From an uncultured Bacteroidota bacterium (GTDB lineage Bacteria; Bacteroidota; Bacteroidia; Bacteroidales; P3), in the NCBI GenBank assembly GCA_900545215.1, contig UQXW01000001.1, forward strand, positions 62,001-126,000: a stretch of 64,000 nt of DNA, read 5' to 3'. Of the stretch, positions 43,928-51,795 are shown one piece after another; position 1 is the stretch's first letter; the number at the start of each line of letters is the position of its first letter. Position numbers and translations under genes: made by a program. The notes below the pieces were generated by a model that saw only the letters and a program-made list of their open reading frames with translations, was not told where the DNA came from and did not search any database.

Positions 43928-44580
43928 GCAGAGTAATTGTTATTTGCGAAGGCGAAACCGAACGAGAATTTTGCCAAACGCTCCTTTTCGGATATTTTGC
44001 GAGCATTGGTAAATATATAGAAGCACCATTGATAAAGCGCTCGCATGGCGGAATCGTTCGTTGGGAAATATTGAAAAAGCAAATTGAAACAACTCTACGC
44101 AAAGAACAAGATGCAATAGTAACACTGCTTATTGATTATTATGGGTTGCATGAAAAGCACTATTTTCCGGGGTGGGACGAAGCTGAAAAAATTATAGATA
44201 AAATAAAACGTGTATCCTATCTGGAAGATACTATGAGGCAGGATATAGATGATAGTATTCGTTATCGTTTTATTCCTTACTTGCAGTTACATGAGTTTGA
44301 AGCTCTGCTTTTTTGTGATGCGGAGATATTTAAAAATATGATTCCCGAAAAAGAATTGATAGGTCTTCAGGAATTGCAGACCGTGATTGATAGTAATCCC
44401 AATCCCGAGTTAATTAACACAAGGAAAGAAAACACGCCCTCTCATAGATTGTCGCGTATAATAAAAGGTTATAATAAAATCGTTTACGGAAATCTGATAG
44501 CTGAACGTATTGGTTTGTCAACCATGCGTTCAAAATGTCTTCGATTTAATAATTGGTTGAATGAATTGGAAAAAGCATAA
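43924..44580 (+). CDS. DUF4276 (TOPRIM-like) partner of the AAA ATPase
   Basis: The protein (218 aa) starts MSRVIVICEGETEREF, where Glu9 matches the first acidic residue of a TOPRIM fold. It has LLIDYYGLH with Asp71 in the position of the second acidic motif, and HEFEALLFCD further on, all typical of DUF4276. These proteins occur as the effector half of ATPase pairs, probably as a nuclease or nuclease-like protein. The 4-base overlap with the ATPase gene indicates translational coupling. A ~380-base non-coding region with repeats follows. Confidence 0.8.
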   Translation: MSRVIVICEGETEREFCQTLLFGYFASIGKYIEAPLIKRSHGGIVRWEILKKQIETTLRKEQDAIVTLLIDYYGLHEKHYFPGWDEAEKIIDKIKRVSYLEDTMRQDIDDSIRYRFIPYLQLHEFEALLFCDAEIFKNMIPEKELIGLQELQTVIDSNPNPELINTRKENTPSHRLSRIIKGYNKIVYGNLIAERIGLSTMRSKCLRFNNWLNELEKA

Positions 44581-44958
44581 TTAACTTCAAAACCATATTC
44601 CATAATCATTCTCTTTCCAACTATTTTTTTGTTCTGTTTTTGAGGTGCAGTTCAACTTGAAATAGAGAGAAACATAAATGCACTGCTAACCATTGCTACT
44701 ATATACCGTTCGGTGAAACGCCGTTCTGTTGAAAATAAAACGCCGATTGGCGACAGCGAAATGGCGAAACAGAAAATTAAAACGCCGATTTGGATAGAAT
44801 TTTTTCTCATCGTTGAGTTTGAGGATAGTAAATACAGACATTTGATGAGTGTATATAGTGCAACTTAATATGTGAAAATATGAAGAATTCGTTTTTGAGA
44901 ACATTATATCATACATTTGTAGTCAAGAAGTATAATATAAAAACTTTTAGGGGGGTGG
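44581..44958. other. Intergenic region with CGCCG repeats
   Basis: No gene is seen. It holds the repeat block at 44716-44793, a weak -7-like TACATTTG (44912-44919), and a G6 run (44950-44955) three bases before the next ATG. The position suggests the right edge of the inserted ATPase-DUF4276 module. Confidence 0.45.
44716..44793 (+). repeat. CGCCG repeat block, intergenic
   Basis: GAAACGCCGTTC is followed by two direct copies of a ~20-base unit (44731-44750 and 44772-44793) whose shared core is AAAACGCCGATT. Between them CGCC-GATT-GGCG forms a small hairpin. Confidence 0.5.
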
Positions 44959-45978
44959 ATGCTTACCTCCATTTATGTAAATGATTATAAACAGAAAAAA
45001 GCATCATATCTCGCTATTGCCAAGGCTCACTTGGCAGGGTGGAGCTACTCGGATGAACGCATTTTGGGAGTAACAAATGCAAACAGAAAGCATAATCTCT
45101 CGACAAGAGATTATTGTTCTCTTCATCCATTTAATGGTTCGTATAGTTTCTGGATTGATGATAAGTTGACCTTAAAATATATTCTGAGTGGGACGAAAGC
45201 AGGTAAATATATGCCTGAATACTATTTTCAAATATCTGATAATGGCAGTATAATTCCACTGATGGACTTGGATGCGTGTTATGCTATGCAAGGTCTGGAT
45301 GGTATTGTCTCTTTATTGGAAAGCAAAGGTACGCTTGCATTCAAATTGATAAAGAGTAGTTTAGGTGTAGGCTTCTACCGAGTGGAATACAATGATGGGG
45401 TTTATTACATGAATGGCGAAAAAATGAATCGAGAGCAATTCATGTCAAAGATATGTTCACTTAGAAACTATATAGTTACGGAGTTTTTATTCCCACATCC
45501 CGAAATAGCGAAATTATGTGATAAGTCGGTCGGATGTTTACGTTATATAGTCGGTCGGAATAAAAAAGGTGAAATTCAAGACATATACTCTTTCATGCGT
45601 TTTGGAACAAGTAAATCTAAGTATGTGGAGAACTACAATTCAGGAGGAGTTTTGTCAATTATCCATGATGGGAAATATATAGGCGGAAATGTCTTGGATT
45701 TTGAAACCAATACAAATTGTAAGATAGAAAGACATCCTGATAACGACGTTGTGCTGAAAAGTGAAATTCCTCATTGGGATATAATAGTTCAGGCGGCACA
45801 TGAGATTGCGGACGTTATGCCACAGTTGTCATATATGGGAATTGATTTTTGTATAACGAATACAGATAAGGTAAAAGTAATAGAGATAAATTCTCTTACC
45901 AGTTTGGATTCTTTGCAGACGGATATGTCTATTTTTGATACTTCTGCCGGTGTTTTCTTTCGTGAAAGATTAAGATGA
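44959..45978 (+). CDS. Sugar-transfer-associated ATP-grasp protein
   Basis: The protein (339 aa) resembles the ATPgrasp_ST family found in polysaccharide loci. An FKLIKSSLGVGFYRV glycine/lysine segment would bind ATP, followed by YIVTEFLFPHPEIAKL, VGCLRYIVGRN and, near the C-terminus, MGIDFCITNTDKVKVIEINS, which carries the metal-binding Asp/Glu/Asn of ATP-grasp ligases. It probably joins an amino acid or other carboxylate to a sugar precursor. A G6 run ends 3 bases before the ATG and could serve as a ribosome-binding site. A second, different ATP-grasp gene follows after 6 bases. Confidence 0.75.
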   Translation: MLTSIYVNDYKQKKASYLAIAKAHLAGWSYSDERILGVTNANRKHNLSTRDYCSLHPFNGSYSFWIDDKLTLKYILSGTKAGKYMPEYYFQISDNGSIIPLMDLDACYAMQGLDGIVSLLESKGTLAFKLIKSSLGVGFYRVEYNDGVYYMNGEKMNREQFMSKICSLRNYIVTEFLFPHPEIAKLCDKSVGCLRYIVGRNKKGEIQDIYSFMRFGTSKSKYVENYNSGGVLSIIHDGKYIGGNVLDFETNTNCKIERHPDNDVVLKSEIPHWDIIVQAAHEIADVMPQLSYMGIDFCITNTDKVKVIEINSLTSLDSLQTDMSIFDTSAGVFFRERLR

Positions 45979-45984
45979 TTTTGA

Positions 45985-47208
45985 ATGAAGCAAAAAACGA
46001 TTTTACTGCTTGGCGGCTCTGCACAGCAGGTTGTGGCTATACAGGCAGCTAAAGAACTTGGGTATCGCACCGTATTGTGCGATTATCTCTCGGATAATCC
46101 GGGGCAATATACTGCCGACAAATATTACAATAAGAGTACTACCGATGTTGAGGCAGTTTATGAGATAGCAAAGAGTGAGAAGGCAGATGGTATTCTTGCA
46201 TATGCCTCCGACCCTGCTGCGTTTCCTGCTGCCATTGTGGCAGAAAGGCTTGGTTTGCCGACCAATCCGGCGAAAAGTGTGGAAATACTTGGCTTGAAAT
46301 ACCCTTGGCGTCGTTTTTTGCATGATAACGGCTTTGCTTGCCCCAAGGTTTATTCGTTTAATCCGACTACCTCTATTGCGGAAATCCAAGAAAATACAAA
46401 AGACTTTACGTTTCCTTTGGTTGTTAAGCCTACGGATTCCTCCGGTAGCAAGGGAGTAACCATGCTTGAGGATTGGAGAGGCATTGAAAGGGCTGTGGCA
46501 TGGGCAGATACCTATTCAAGGAATAAAGTTTTACTTGTCGAGGAGTATATACAAAGAGGATTTCCTGCAGTAATCGGTGGAGATATTTTTGTTTGGAACG
46601 GGAAAATTGTATTGTACGGCATTATGGAATGCCTCAGAGACGTGCTCAGAAGCCCGTTAATCCCTATAGGGGAAAAAAAACCCTTAGAGATTAATAAAAT
46701 ACAACAGGAACGAATATATGCGGAATTACAGAGGATTGTAACTGCACTTGACATTAACTGCGGAGAGTTAAATGTTGAAATAATTCTTGATAAGGAAGAC
46801 AACGTACACTTTTTGGAATTGGGACCGCGTGCGGGAGGAAACATGATACCTATTCAGCTTGGTGATGCATTCGGAATAGATTTGGTGAAAGCTAATGTAC
46901 AGGCGGCAATGGGTGAAAAGCCTGATTTTATAAATAAAGAGATAAAGGCTCTTCCCGGTTGTTACATGCACTATGTATTGCATAGCTATGAAGCAGGAAT
47001 GTTTAAGGGTATTGAAATAGATGATAGCATTGCTTCGAATGTGTATAGACAGGTGATTTATAAGAAATACGGTGATAAAATTGAAGTATTTGATGGAGCA
47101 GGAAAGGCTTTGGGCATAATCTTTTTGCATTTTGATAAAGTGGAACAAATGAATGCTTTCTGCGATAAGCACGATGAATTAGTCAGAGTGTTATTGGAGA
47201 GTAAATAA
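45985..47208 (+). CDS. ATP-grasp carboxylate-amine ligase (CarB/PurK-like)
   Basis: The protein (407 aa) has an N-terminal Rossmann-like preATP-grasp domain (ILLLGGSAQQVVAIQAAKELGYRTVLCD). The ATP-grasp core has PLVVKPTDSSGSKGV (phosphate-binding loop), VEEYIQRG, and the metal-binding LNVEIILDKEDNVHFLELGPRAGGN. Such enzymes form amide or thioester bonds from a carboxylate via an acyl-phosphate. Here it may aminoacylate a 4-amino sugar. It contains an A8 run (46673-46680), currently in frame. Confidence 0.82.
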   Translation: MKQKTILLLGGSAQQVVAIQAAKELGYRTVLCDYLSDNPGQYTADKYYNKSTTDVEAVYEIAKSEKADGILAYASDPAAFPAAIVAERLGLPTNPAKSVEILGLKYPWRRFLHDNGFACPKVYSFNPTTSIAEIQENTKDFTFPLVVKPTDSSGSKGVTMLEDWRGIERAVAWADTYSRNKVLLVEEYIQRGFPAVIGGDIFVWNGKIVLYGIMECLRDVLRSPLIPIGEKKPLEINKIQQERIYAELQRIVTALDINCGELNVEIILDKEDNVHFLELGPRAGGNMIPIQLGDAFGIDLVKANVQAAMGEKPDFINKEIKALPGCYMHYVLHSYEAGMFKGIEIDDSIASNVYRQVIYKKYGDKIEVFDGAGKALGIIFLHFDKVEQMNAFCDKHDELVRVLLESK

Positions 47209-47215
47209 AAAACTT

Positions 47216-47662
47216 ATGGAAGAAATAAAACTTGAAAATGGCAAACTCTCATATATCTCGGTGATAGAGATTTTGAGGAAGTATTCGCCATTATTTACCC
47301 CCCCCCTATCACAATCGCTTGATTTAGAGGAGTATTCTGCAAAGTTATTCAATAAGGCAAACTTTGTAATATACCGAGACCGAGGGGAGATTAAGGGGCT
47401 TATTGCATATTATAATAATAAGCAAAAGAACCAAGTGTATATTACGTTGATTTGTGTTGATGGGATATGCCAATCACACGGTATCGGCAGTAAAATGCTT
47501 GACCATCTTGTCGGACTTATCAATAGAACGAGAGGAGAGTTCGGCACCATAGCCTTGGAAGTAAACAAAAAGAACTATAAAGCTCTGCGTTTCTATACTA
47601 AACACGGCTTTATAAGGATAGAAGATCGTGGTGAGAAAGTCTTGATGGAGAAAATGTTGTAA
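47216..47662 (+). CDS. GNAT acetyltransferase with a C9 tract (phase variable, ON as sequenced)
   Basis: The protein (148 aa) has the GNAT fold: the acetyl-CoA loop is in VDGICQSHGIGSKMLDHLV (Q-x-x-G-I-G) and the last strand-helix is EVNKKNYKALRFYTKHGFI. Residues 32-35 (TPPL) are encoded by nine C in a row (47298-47306). Eight or ten C would shift the frame and truncate the protein before the acetyl-CoA site. It may N-acetylate the amino sugar made by the VioA-like enzyme. It lies 7 bases after the ATP-grasp gene. Confidence 0.82.
   Translation: MEEIKLENGKLSYISVIEILRKYSPLFTPPLSQSLDLEEYSAKLFNKANFVIYRDRGEIKGLIAYYNNKQKNQVYITLICVDGICQSHGIGSKMLDHLVGLINRTRGEFGTIALEVNKKNYKALRFYTKHGFIRIEDRGEKVLMEKML
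47298..47306 (+). repeat. C9 homopolymer inside a GNAT gene
   Basis: Nine consecutive C, in frame as sequenced, near codon 33. This is very unlikely by chance in a locus of low G+C, and it is the second such tract in the locus. Confidence 0.75.
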
Positions 47663-47699
47663 AGACTTGTTTCTTGCTTCGATTTTGAAAAGAAGAAAT

Positions 47700-48659
47700 A
47701 TGAAGCAAGAAATAAAGATACAACCCATAGGCGGCTATTTTGAATTGGAGTTACCAACGTTTCCGGAGTATCATTCGCAGGCAATAGCACTTAATAGCGG
47801 ACGTTTTTGTTTGGAATATATACTGAGATGTAAGCAGTATAAGAAAATATATATACCGTATTATACCTGCGATTCCGTTTTGGAACCGATAGTAAAACTC
47901 GGTTTACCGTATGAGTTCTACCATATAACAGAAGAATACAAAATATCGGAAACGATTTCTCTTTCAAAAGGTGAAGTATTGTTATACACCAACTATTGGA
48001 GATTACAGAATGATTACTGCGAGGAATTGGCAAAGCAATACGGAAAGCAGTTGATTTTTGACTGCACACAAGCCTTTTATTCCAAACCGATAAGAGGGAT
48101 AGACGCTTTCTACAGTTGTAGAAAATTTTTCGGAGTTCCTGATGGAGGTTATCTTTATACCGATGTCAAGGCGAATTTTGAGATAGAACAAGATGAATCA
48201 TATACCAGAATGGATTCATTGATAAAGCGTATCGACCTTTCACCCGAAGCCGGTTACCAAGACTTTCACAAGGCAAGTGCAATGTTCCATGATATGCCTG
48301 TTCGGAAGATGTCCGAATTTACCAAGCGAATGATGCAAAGCATAGACTATGAACAAGCCGCCAAGCAACGTATATCAAATTACAACGCACTGCAACAAGC
48401 CCTTGGTGGCAGAGAATTATGCAGAGGAGAAGTCCCGATGATATTCCCCTACATATCGGAACAAGGGGCAATTCTTCGTAACCATCTGATACAACACAAA
48501 ATCTTTGTAGCCAAATATTGGCAAAACGTATTGGAATGGACAAAAGAAGATGCAGTGGAAACAACAATGGTAAATAATATACTCCCCCTCCCAATCGATC
48601 AACGATATGGTAAGGAGGATATGGAAAGAATAATAGATTTGATAAAGATATGGAAGTAG
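47700..48659 (+). CDS. DegT-like PLP-dependent protein (divergent)
   Basis: The protein (~319 aa) is a divergent member of the DegT aminotransferase fold. IYIPYYTCDSVLEPIVKLGLPYEFYHI corresponds to the substrate entry region, LIFDCTQAF to the Asp motif, and FYSCRKFFGVPDGGYLYT to the PLP lysine region (the Lys in CRKFFG). It is shorter than the VioA-like enzyme at 41714 and lacks some usual motifs, so activity is not certain. I chose the ATG at 47700. It probably belongs with the neighbouring ATP-grasp and acetyltransferase genes in making an unusual amino sugar. Confidence 0.7.
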   Translation: MKQEIKIQPIGGYFELELPTFPEYHSQAIALNSGRFCLEYILRCKQYKKIYIPYYTCDSVLEPIVKLGLPYEFYHITEEYKISETISLSKGEVLLYTNYWRLQNDYCEELAKQYGKQLIFDCTQAFYSKPIRGIDAFYSCRKFFGVPDGGYLYTDVKANFEIEQDESYTRMDSLIKRIDLSPEAGYQDFHKASAMFHDMPVRKMSEFTKRMMQSIDYEQAAKQRISNYNALQQALGGRELCRGEVPMIFPYISEQGAILRNHLIQHKIFVAKYWQNVLEWTKEDAVETTMVNNILPLPIDQRYGKEDMERIIDLIKIWK

Positions 48660-49138
48660 CAATTAGACCATTGAGAGAAGAAGATGCATATACTTCCGTC
48701 AAGTGGAGAAATGATCCGGAAGTGTTCAAATTTACGGGCAACACCTACAAAAATGAAATCAAGATTGAGAATGAGTTGGAATGGATTCATAAAGTGGTTG
48801 CCAATTCAAATGATTACCGTTGTGCAATTCTTGCTGATGGCGTTTATGTGGGAAATATTTATTTGACAGACATTGATGGTAAAGCAGCTAATTATCATAT
48901 CTTCATCGGCAACAAAGAATATTGGGGTAAGGGCGTTGCAAAGAAGGCATCGCTTTTGATACTTGATTACGCTTTCAACACCTTGAAACTCGAAACAGTC
49001 AAACTCAAAGTCCGCAAGGAAAACACATCAGCTTTTATGCTCTACAAGAAATTAGGCTTTGAAGTAGAGAACGAAGAAAACGTTTGGATATCGATGGAGA
49101 TAAAAGCATATAAACGGCAGCCTACGTGTATAAGTTGA
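48650..49138 (+). CDS. GNAT acetyltransferase (RimJ/RimL type)
   Basis: The protein (162 aa) starts AIRPLREEDAYTSVKWRNDPEV, has the acetyl-CoA segment IGNKEYWGKGVAKKASLLILDYAF (W-G-K-G-V/I-A), and ends with LKVRKENTSAFMLYKKLGF, the RimJ/RimL or sugar N-acetyltransferase pattern. It overlaps the preceding DegT-like gene by 10 bases, so they are coupled. A likely role is N-acylation of a nucleotide-linked amino sugar, as for WecD-type enzymes; this is inferred from context. Confidence 0.82.
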   Translation: MEVAIRPLREEDAYTSVKWRNDPEVFKFTGNTYKNEIKIENELEWIHKVVANSNDYRCAILADGVYVGNIYLTDIDGKAANYHIFIGNKEYWGKGVAKKASLLILDYAFNTLKLETVKLKVRKENTSAFMLYKKLGFEVENEENVWISMEIKAYKRQPTCIS

Positions 49139-49319
49139 TATTCAACATCAAGGCAATAGGTGAAACATTGCAAGCAATGCAACAAAACGAGTAAACCGCC
49201 GTTTAATTGAATAGTCAGCATAGATTGAAATCATGGATTTATTACAAGTTATGCATATTTTGAGAGTTCTGTGTTTTAGAGAATTGTTTGCTTGTGAGTA
49301 AAGTAAATTGTAAAGAGCC

Positions 49320-49733
49320 ATGGTAAGCAAGTTGAAGAATAAATCAGAGATATTGTATGATACGGCGAAACTATTGCACGATAAAAGTTTGTATGTAGGT
49401 GTTGCACATGCTGCTTATTATAGTTGTTATCAGCTGTTGAAACATATTTGGCTTCATTCCATGCTTAAGTCTGAGGAAGAACTCACTAAAAATATCAGCA
49501 CAGGGAAAATAGGTTCTCATGAATATTTGCTGAATGAAATTGTGAGTTATATAGAAAAATATCCATCTAAAACCGGTGGGAAAGGCGACTATAGAATAGT
49601 GAGGGATAATATGTTACAGTTAAAACGCCTTCGAGTGAAGGCTGACTATAAAGATGATGATTTTTGCTGTAAGGATAGCAACAGTTCTATTACATTGTCG
49701 GATAAAATATTGCCGATACTAAGACGTTATTGA
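49320..49733 (+). CDS. HEPN-like protein, first gene of a five-gene module
   Basis: The protein (137 aa) is mostly helical and shows a HEPN-type pattern: GVAHAAYYSCYQLLKHIW (residues 27-44) followed by LKRLRVKADYKDDDF (101-115), where R-x-K-ADY is the conserved HEPN helix with Arg and Asp. The canonical Rx4-6H ribonuclease motif is not evident, so it may be a non-catalytic HEPN or use other residues. The next gene begins 3 bases after the stop, and the four following genes are also tightly spaced. The 180 bases upstream carry a CATTGC-AA-GCAATG palindrome and a CGCCG word. Confidence 0.6.
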   Translation: MVSKLKNKSEILYDTAKLLHDKSLYVGVAHAAYYSCYQLLKHIWLHSMLKSEEELTKNISTGKIGSHEYLLNEIVSYIEKYPSKTGGKGDYRIVRDNMLQLKRLRVKADYKDDDFCCKDSNSSITLSDKILPILRRY

Positions 49734-49736
49734 TGT

Positions 49737-50201
49737 ATGAGAGCAAAAGAGTTTGTTATTGAAGCTTTGAAAGAACTTCTTGGAAAAGTTACTACAGTGA
49801 AAGTGCGATATGAATTTGATGCAAATGCACTTGTTCATGTTGTGGAAGTTCTGCCCGAAGAGGTGTATTCTTCAAATAAAGAATACCTTGGATGGGAAGA
49901 ACAACTATATCACGACTTTGTGAAACAATTTCCAAGAGAGAATATATGTTTCATTACCGATGATGCACTTGTCGGAATTAAGAATGCCGAGTTTGAGCAA
50001 CAAGGAGAGAATTATAGCATTATATGTATTCCTACATATAAATACTGCGAGAATGGCAGACCATGCTCTTTACTTTCGATAGACAGTAGTATTAGTAATT
50101 TTCAGCCGTTGAATTATTGCAATATGGAGAAGAATGGGCAACATGCTTCATTTGACGCAGTGGTATTGCCAACGTGTTCGGATTTATTACAAGCAGCATA
50201 A
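49737..50201 (+). CDS. Unknown protein, second gene of the module
   Basis: The protein (154 aa) begins AKEFVIEALKELLGKVTTVKVRYEFDANALVHVVEVLP and has EYLGWEEQLYHDFVKQFPRENICFITDDALVGI. It has no signal peptide or membrane span and looks like a small alpha/beta protein. I recognise no catalytic motif. Its 3-base distance from the HEPN-like gene suggests that the two act together, possibly as toxin and antitoxin or as a complex. Confidence 0.65.
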   Translation: MRAKEFVIEALKELLGKVTTVKVRYEFDANALVHVVEVLPEEVYSSNKEYLGWEEQLYHDFVKQFPRENICFITDDALVGIKNAEFEQQGENYSIICIPTYKYCENGRPCSLLSIDSSISNFQPLNYCNMEKNGQHASFDAVVLPTCSDLLQAA

Positions 50202-50207
50202 AGTATT

Positions 50208-50618
50208 ATGGAAGACAAAACAAAATCGGGATTTGCAATAACAGGATTGATATTGTTGGAAAGCAATTTCAAACGAGAGAATAATGTGCAGTTCGTTGAA
50301 ACTGTGCAAAACAATATGCATATAGAGACAGAGGTTCAGACGAAAGATGCTTCCATCATGGTGCTTGAAACAGTAACAATAAGCCAGAAATATGAAAAGA
50401 TGGAACAAGTATCTATCATGGTAAAGATGGCAGGGGTTTTTGAACGTGTCGGAGAAAGCAAATTGGAAGACTTGGAACAGTTCGGAAAGATAAATGGAGC
50501 TGCCATTATTTTTCCCTATATTAGGGAACATATCACTAATTTATCTCTCAAAGCAGGAATTCCACCCATAATACTTCCACCTGTTAACTTTACCAAGATG
50601 CAGGGAAATAACCGTTGA
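50208..50618 (+). CDS. SecB-like chaperone, third gene of the module
   Basis: The protein (136 aa) has the SecB C-terminal signature at residues ~95-128: AAIIFPYIREHITNLSLKAG, then IPPIILPPVNF. This compares with PYxRExIxxLxxRGxFPxLxLxPVNF in SecB. The N-terminal half is beta-rich as in SecB. Housekeeping SecB is typical of proteobacteria. Elsewhere, solitary SecB-like chaperones are known in toxin-antitoxin-chaperone modules, where they protect the antitoxin. Its place after a HEPN-like and an unknown gene fits that idea. Confidence 0.78.
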   Translation: MEDKTKSGFAITGLILLESNFKRENNVQFVETVQNNMHIETEVQTKDASIMVLETVTISQKYEKMEQVSIMVKMAGVFERVGESKLEDLEQFGKINGAAIIFPYIREHITNLSLKAGIPPIILPPVNFTKMQGNNR

Positions 50619-50634
50619 CTACAAAAAATACTGA

Positions 50635-50946
50635 ATGAATATGGGAGCAAGTTATAATAACATTATTGAAAGAATAGATGAACACCTAAAAAATAGTGGA
50701 CGAAGATACTATTCGGATTTTTACATCGGGATAACAAACGACCCTGAGCGTAGGCTTTTCGATGAACATAACGTTAAGAAAGATTATATGTGGTGGATTT
50801 ATTCCAAAGCTGATAATATTGAAATCGCAAGAAAGGTTGAGAAACACTATTTGGATAAAGGAATGCGAGGTGGAGACGGAGGTGGAGATGATACATCAGT
50901 GTATGTATATTGTTATACCGTATCTCCAACAACGATAGAGTATTGA
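50635..50946 (+). CDS. GIY-YIG-like small protein, fourth gene of the module
   Basis: The protein (103 aa) contains SDFYIGITNDPERRLFDEH (residues 24-42), resembling the YIG half of a GIY-YIG nuclease. The Tyr-x-Gly is followed by a possible catalytic Arg. ARKVEKHYLDKGMRGGDGGGDD comes later, with a Glu in the position of the family's metal ligand. The first GIY tripeptide is not clear. A nuclease role is a reasonable guess but not secure. The stop is 1 base from the next start. Confidence 0.5.
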   Translation: MNMGASYNNIIERIDEHLKNSGRRYYSDFYIGITNDPERRLFDEHNVKKDYMWWIYSKADNIEIARKVEKHYLDKGMRGGDGGGDDTSVYVYCYTVSPTTIEY

Positions 50947-50947
50947 C

Positions 50948-51676
50948 ATGGATAAGGATAATTTGTTGACTAGAGCTTCAGAAGTAGCTCTAACAGGTGA
51001 AAATAGTGAAATATCTCAAGATGATAATGAGACAAGAGAACGGTTTGTTGTTTTCTTGGATATTATGGGGTTTAAGGATATCGTGAGAAGTAATCCGAAA
51101 CATGATGAATTAAAAAAGCGTTTAGGAGAATTAAATGACAGTATAAACGAACTCATTAAAGAAGAAGAGGCTACCTCAATAATAGAGCTTGTTCAGTTTT
51201 CTGATAGTATCATTCTTTTCACAAAGAACAATACAAATGAACAACTTGTGAAATTAGTATCTATCGTTTGTTTGATTATGCAGGAAGCTATTGAACTTAA
51301 ATTTGCAATGAAAGGAGCAATAGCAAAGGGTGTACTCACTTGTGATTCTAACAAGAAAGTTTATTTCGGACAAGCACAGATAGATGCCTATCTTCTTGAA
51401 GAAAATGTATGGTATTACGGTATAGTCGTTCACCATTCTGCACAGAATGATGTGGAAAAAATAAATAAGAATTATATTTCTACCTTAGAACTTCCCATGA
51501 AGACTGGGTGGATTAAACATTGCGAGTTATCTTGGTATGCTTATAGTAGCGATAAGGCTAATGATATAAAAGAGCGTATTTCAAATATAAGATACACCGT
51601 TTCCGATGCACCTCGAAGATACATAGACAATACCGAAGCTGTGATGAAAGCCTTTGAGGAAAAGAATGGTAGGTAG
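50948..51676 (+). CDS. Class III nucleotide-cyclase-like protein, fifth gene of the module
   Basis: The protein (242 aa) has FVVFLDIMGFKDIV, where Asp38 matches the first metal-binding Asp of class III cyclases (F-x-D-I-x-G-F). QFSDSIILF carries a second Asp (Asp86), 48 residues on, close to the usual ~44. Then FAMKGAIAKG...YFGQAQIDAYLLEE corresponds to the later G-I-x-x-G...G-x-x-V-N-x-A-x-x-L-E motif. This pattern is also that of PycC-type pyrimidine cyclases used in Pycsar defence, but that link is by motif memory only. No membrane span is present. It ends a five-gene operon without an obvious Pycsar effector. Confidence 0.55.
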   Translation: MDKDNLLTRASEVALTGENSEISQDDNETRERFVVFLDIMGFKDIVRSNPKHDELKKRLGELNDSINELIKEEEATSIIELVQFSDSIILFTKNNTNEQLVKLVSIVCLIMQEAIELKFAMKGAIAKGVLTCDSNKKVYFGQAQIDAYLLEENVWYYGIVVHHSAQNDVEKINKNYISTLELPMKTGWIKHCELSWYAYSSDKANDIKERISNIRYTVSDAPRRYIDNTEAVMKAFEEKNGR

Positions 51677-51795
51677 AGCAAAAGAAAAATAAGAATAAAA
51701 GCAAGAAACACTTGGCGTAAACAGAGTGCAGTTAATTCAAACCATTAACAAGTAGCGAGTAAAGTCTTTTCTCGTTTTCATACATAAACATTAAG

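Noticed and set aside
46673..46680. An A8 run in the ATP-grasp gene as a third phase-variation tract
   Set aside because: A-runs of this length are common in A/T-rich genes and the frame is intact. Without read data it is much weaker than the G8 and C9 tracts.
49737..50201. Assignment of the second module gene as an antitoxin
   Set aside because: Only its position supports this; no DNA-binding or antitoxin motif is visible, so it is left as unknown.
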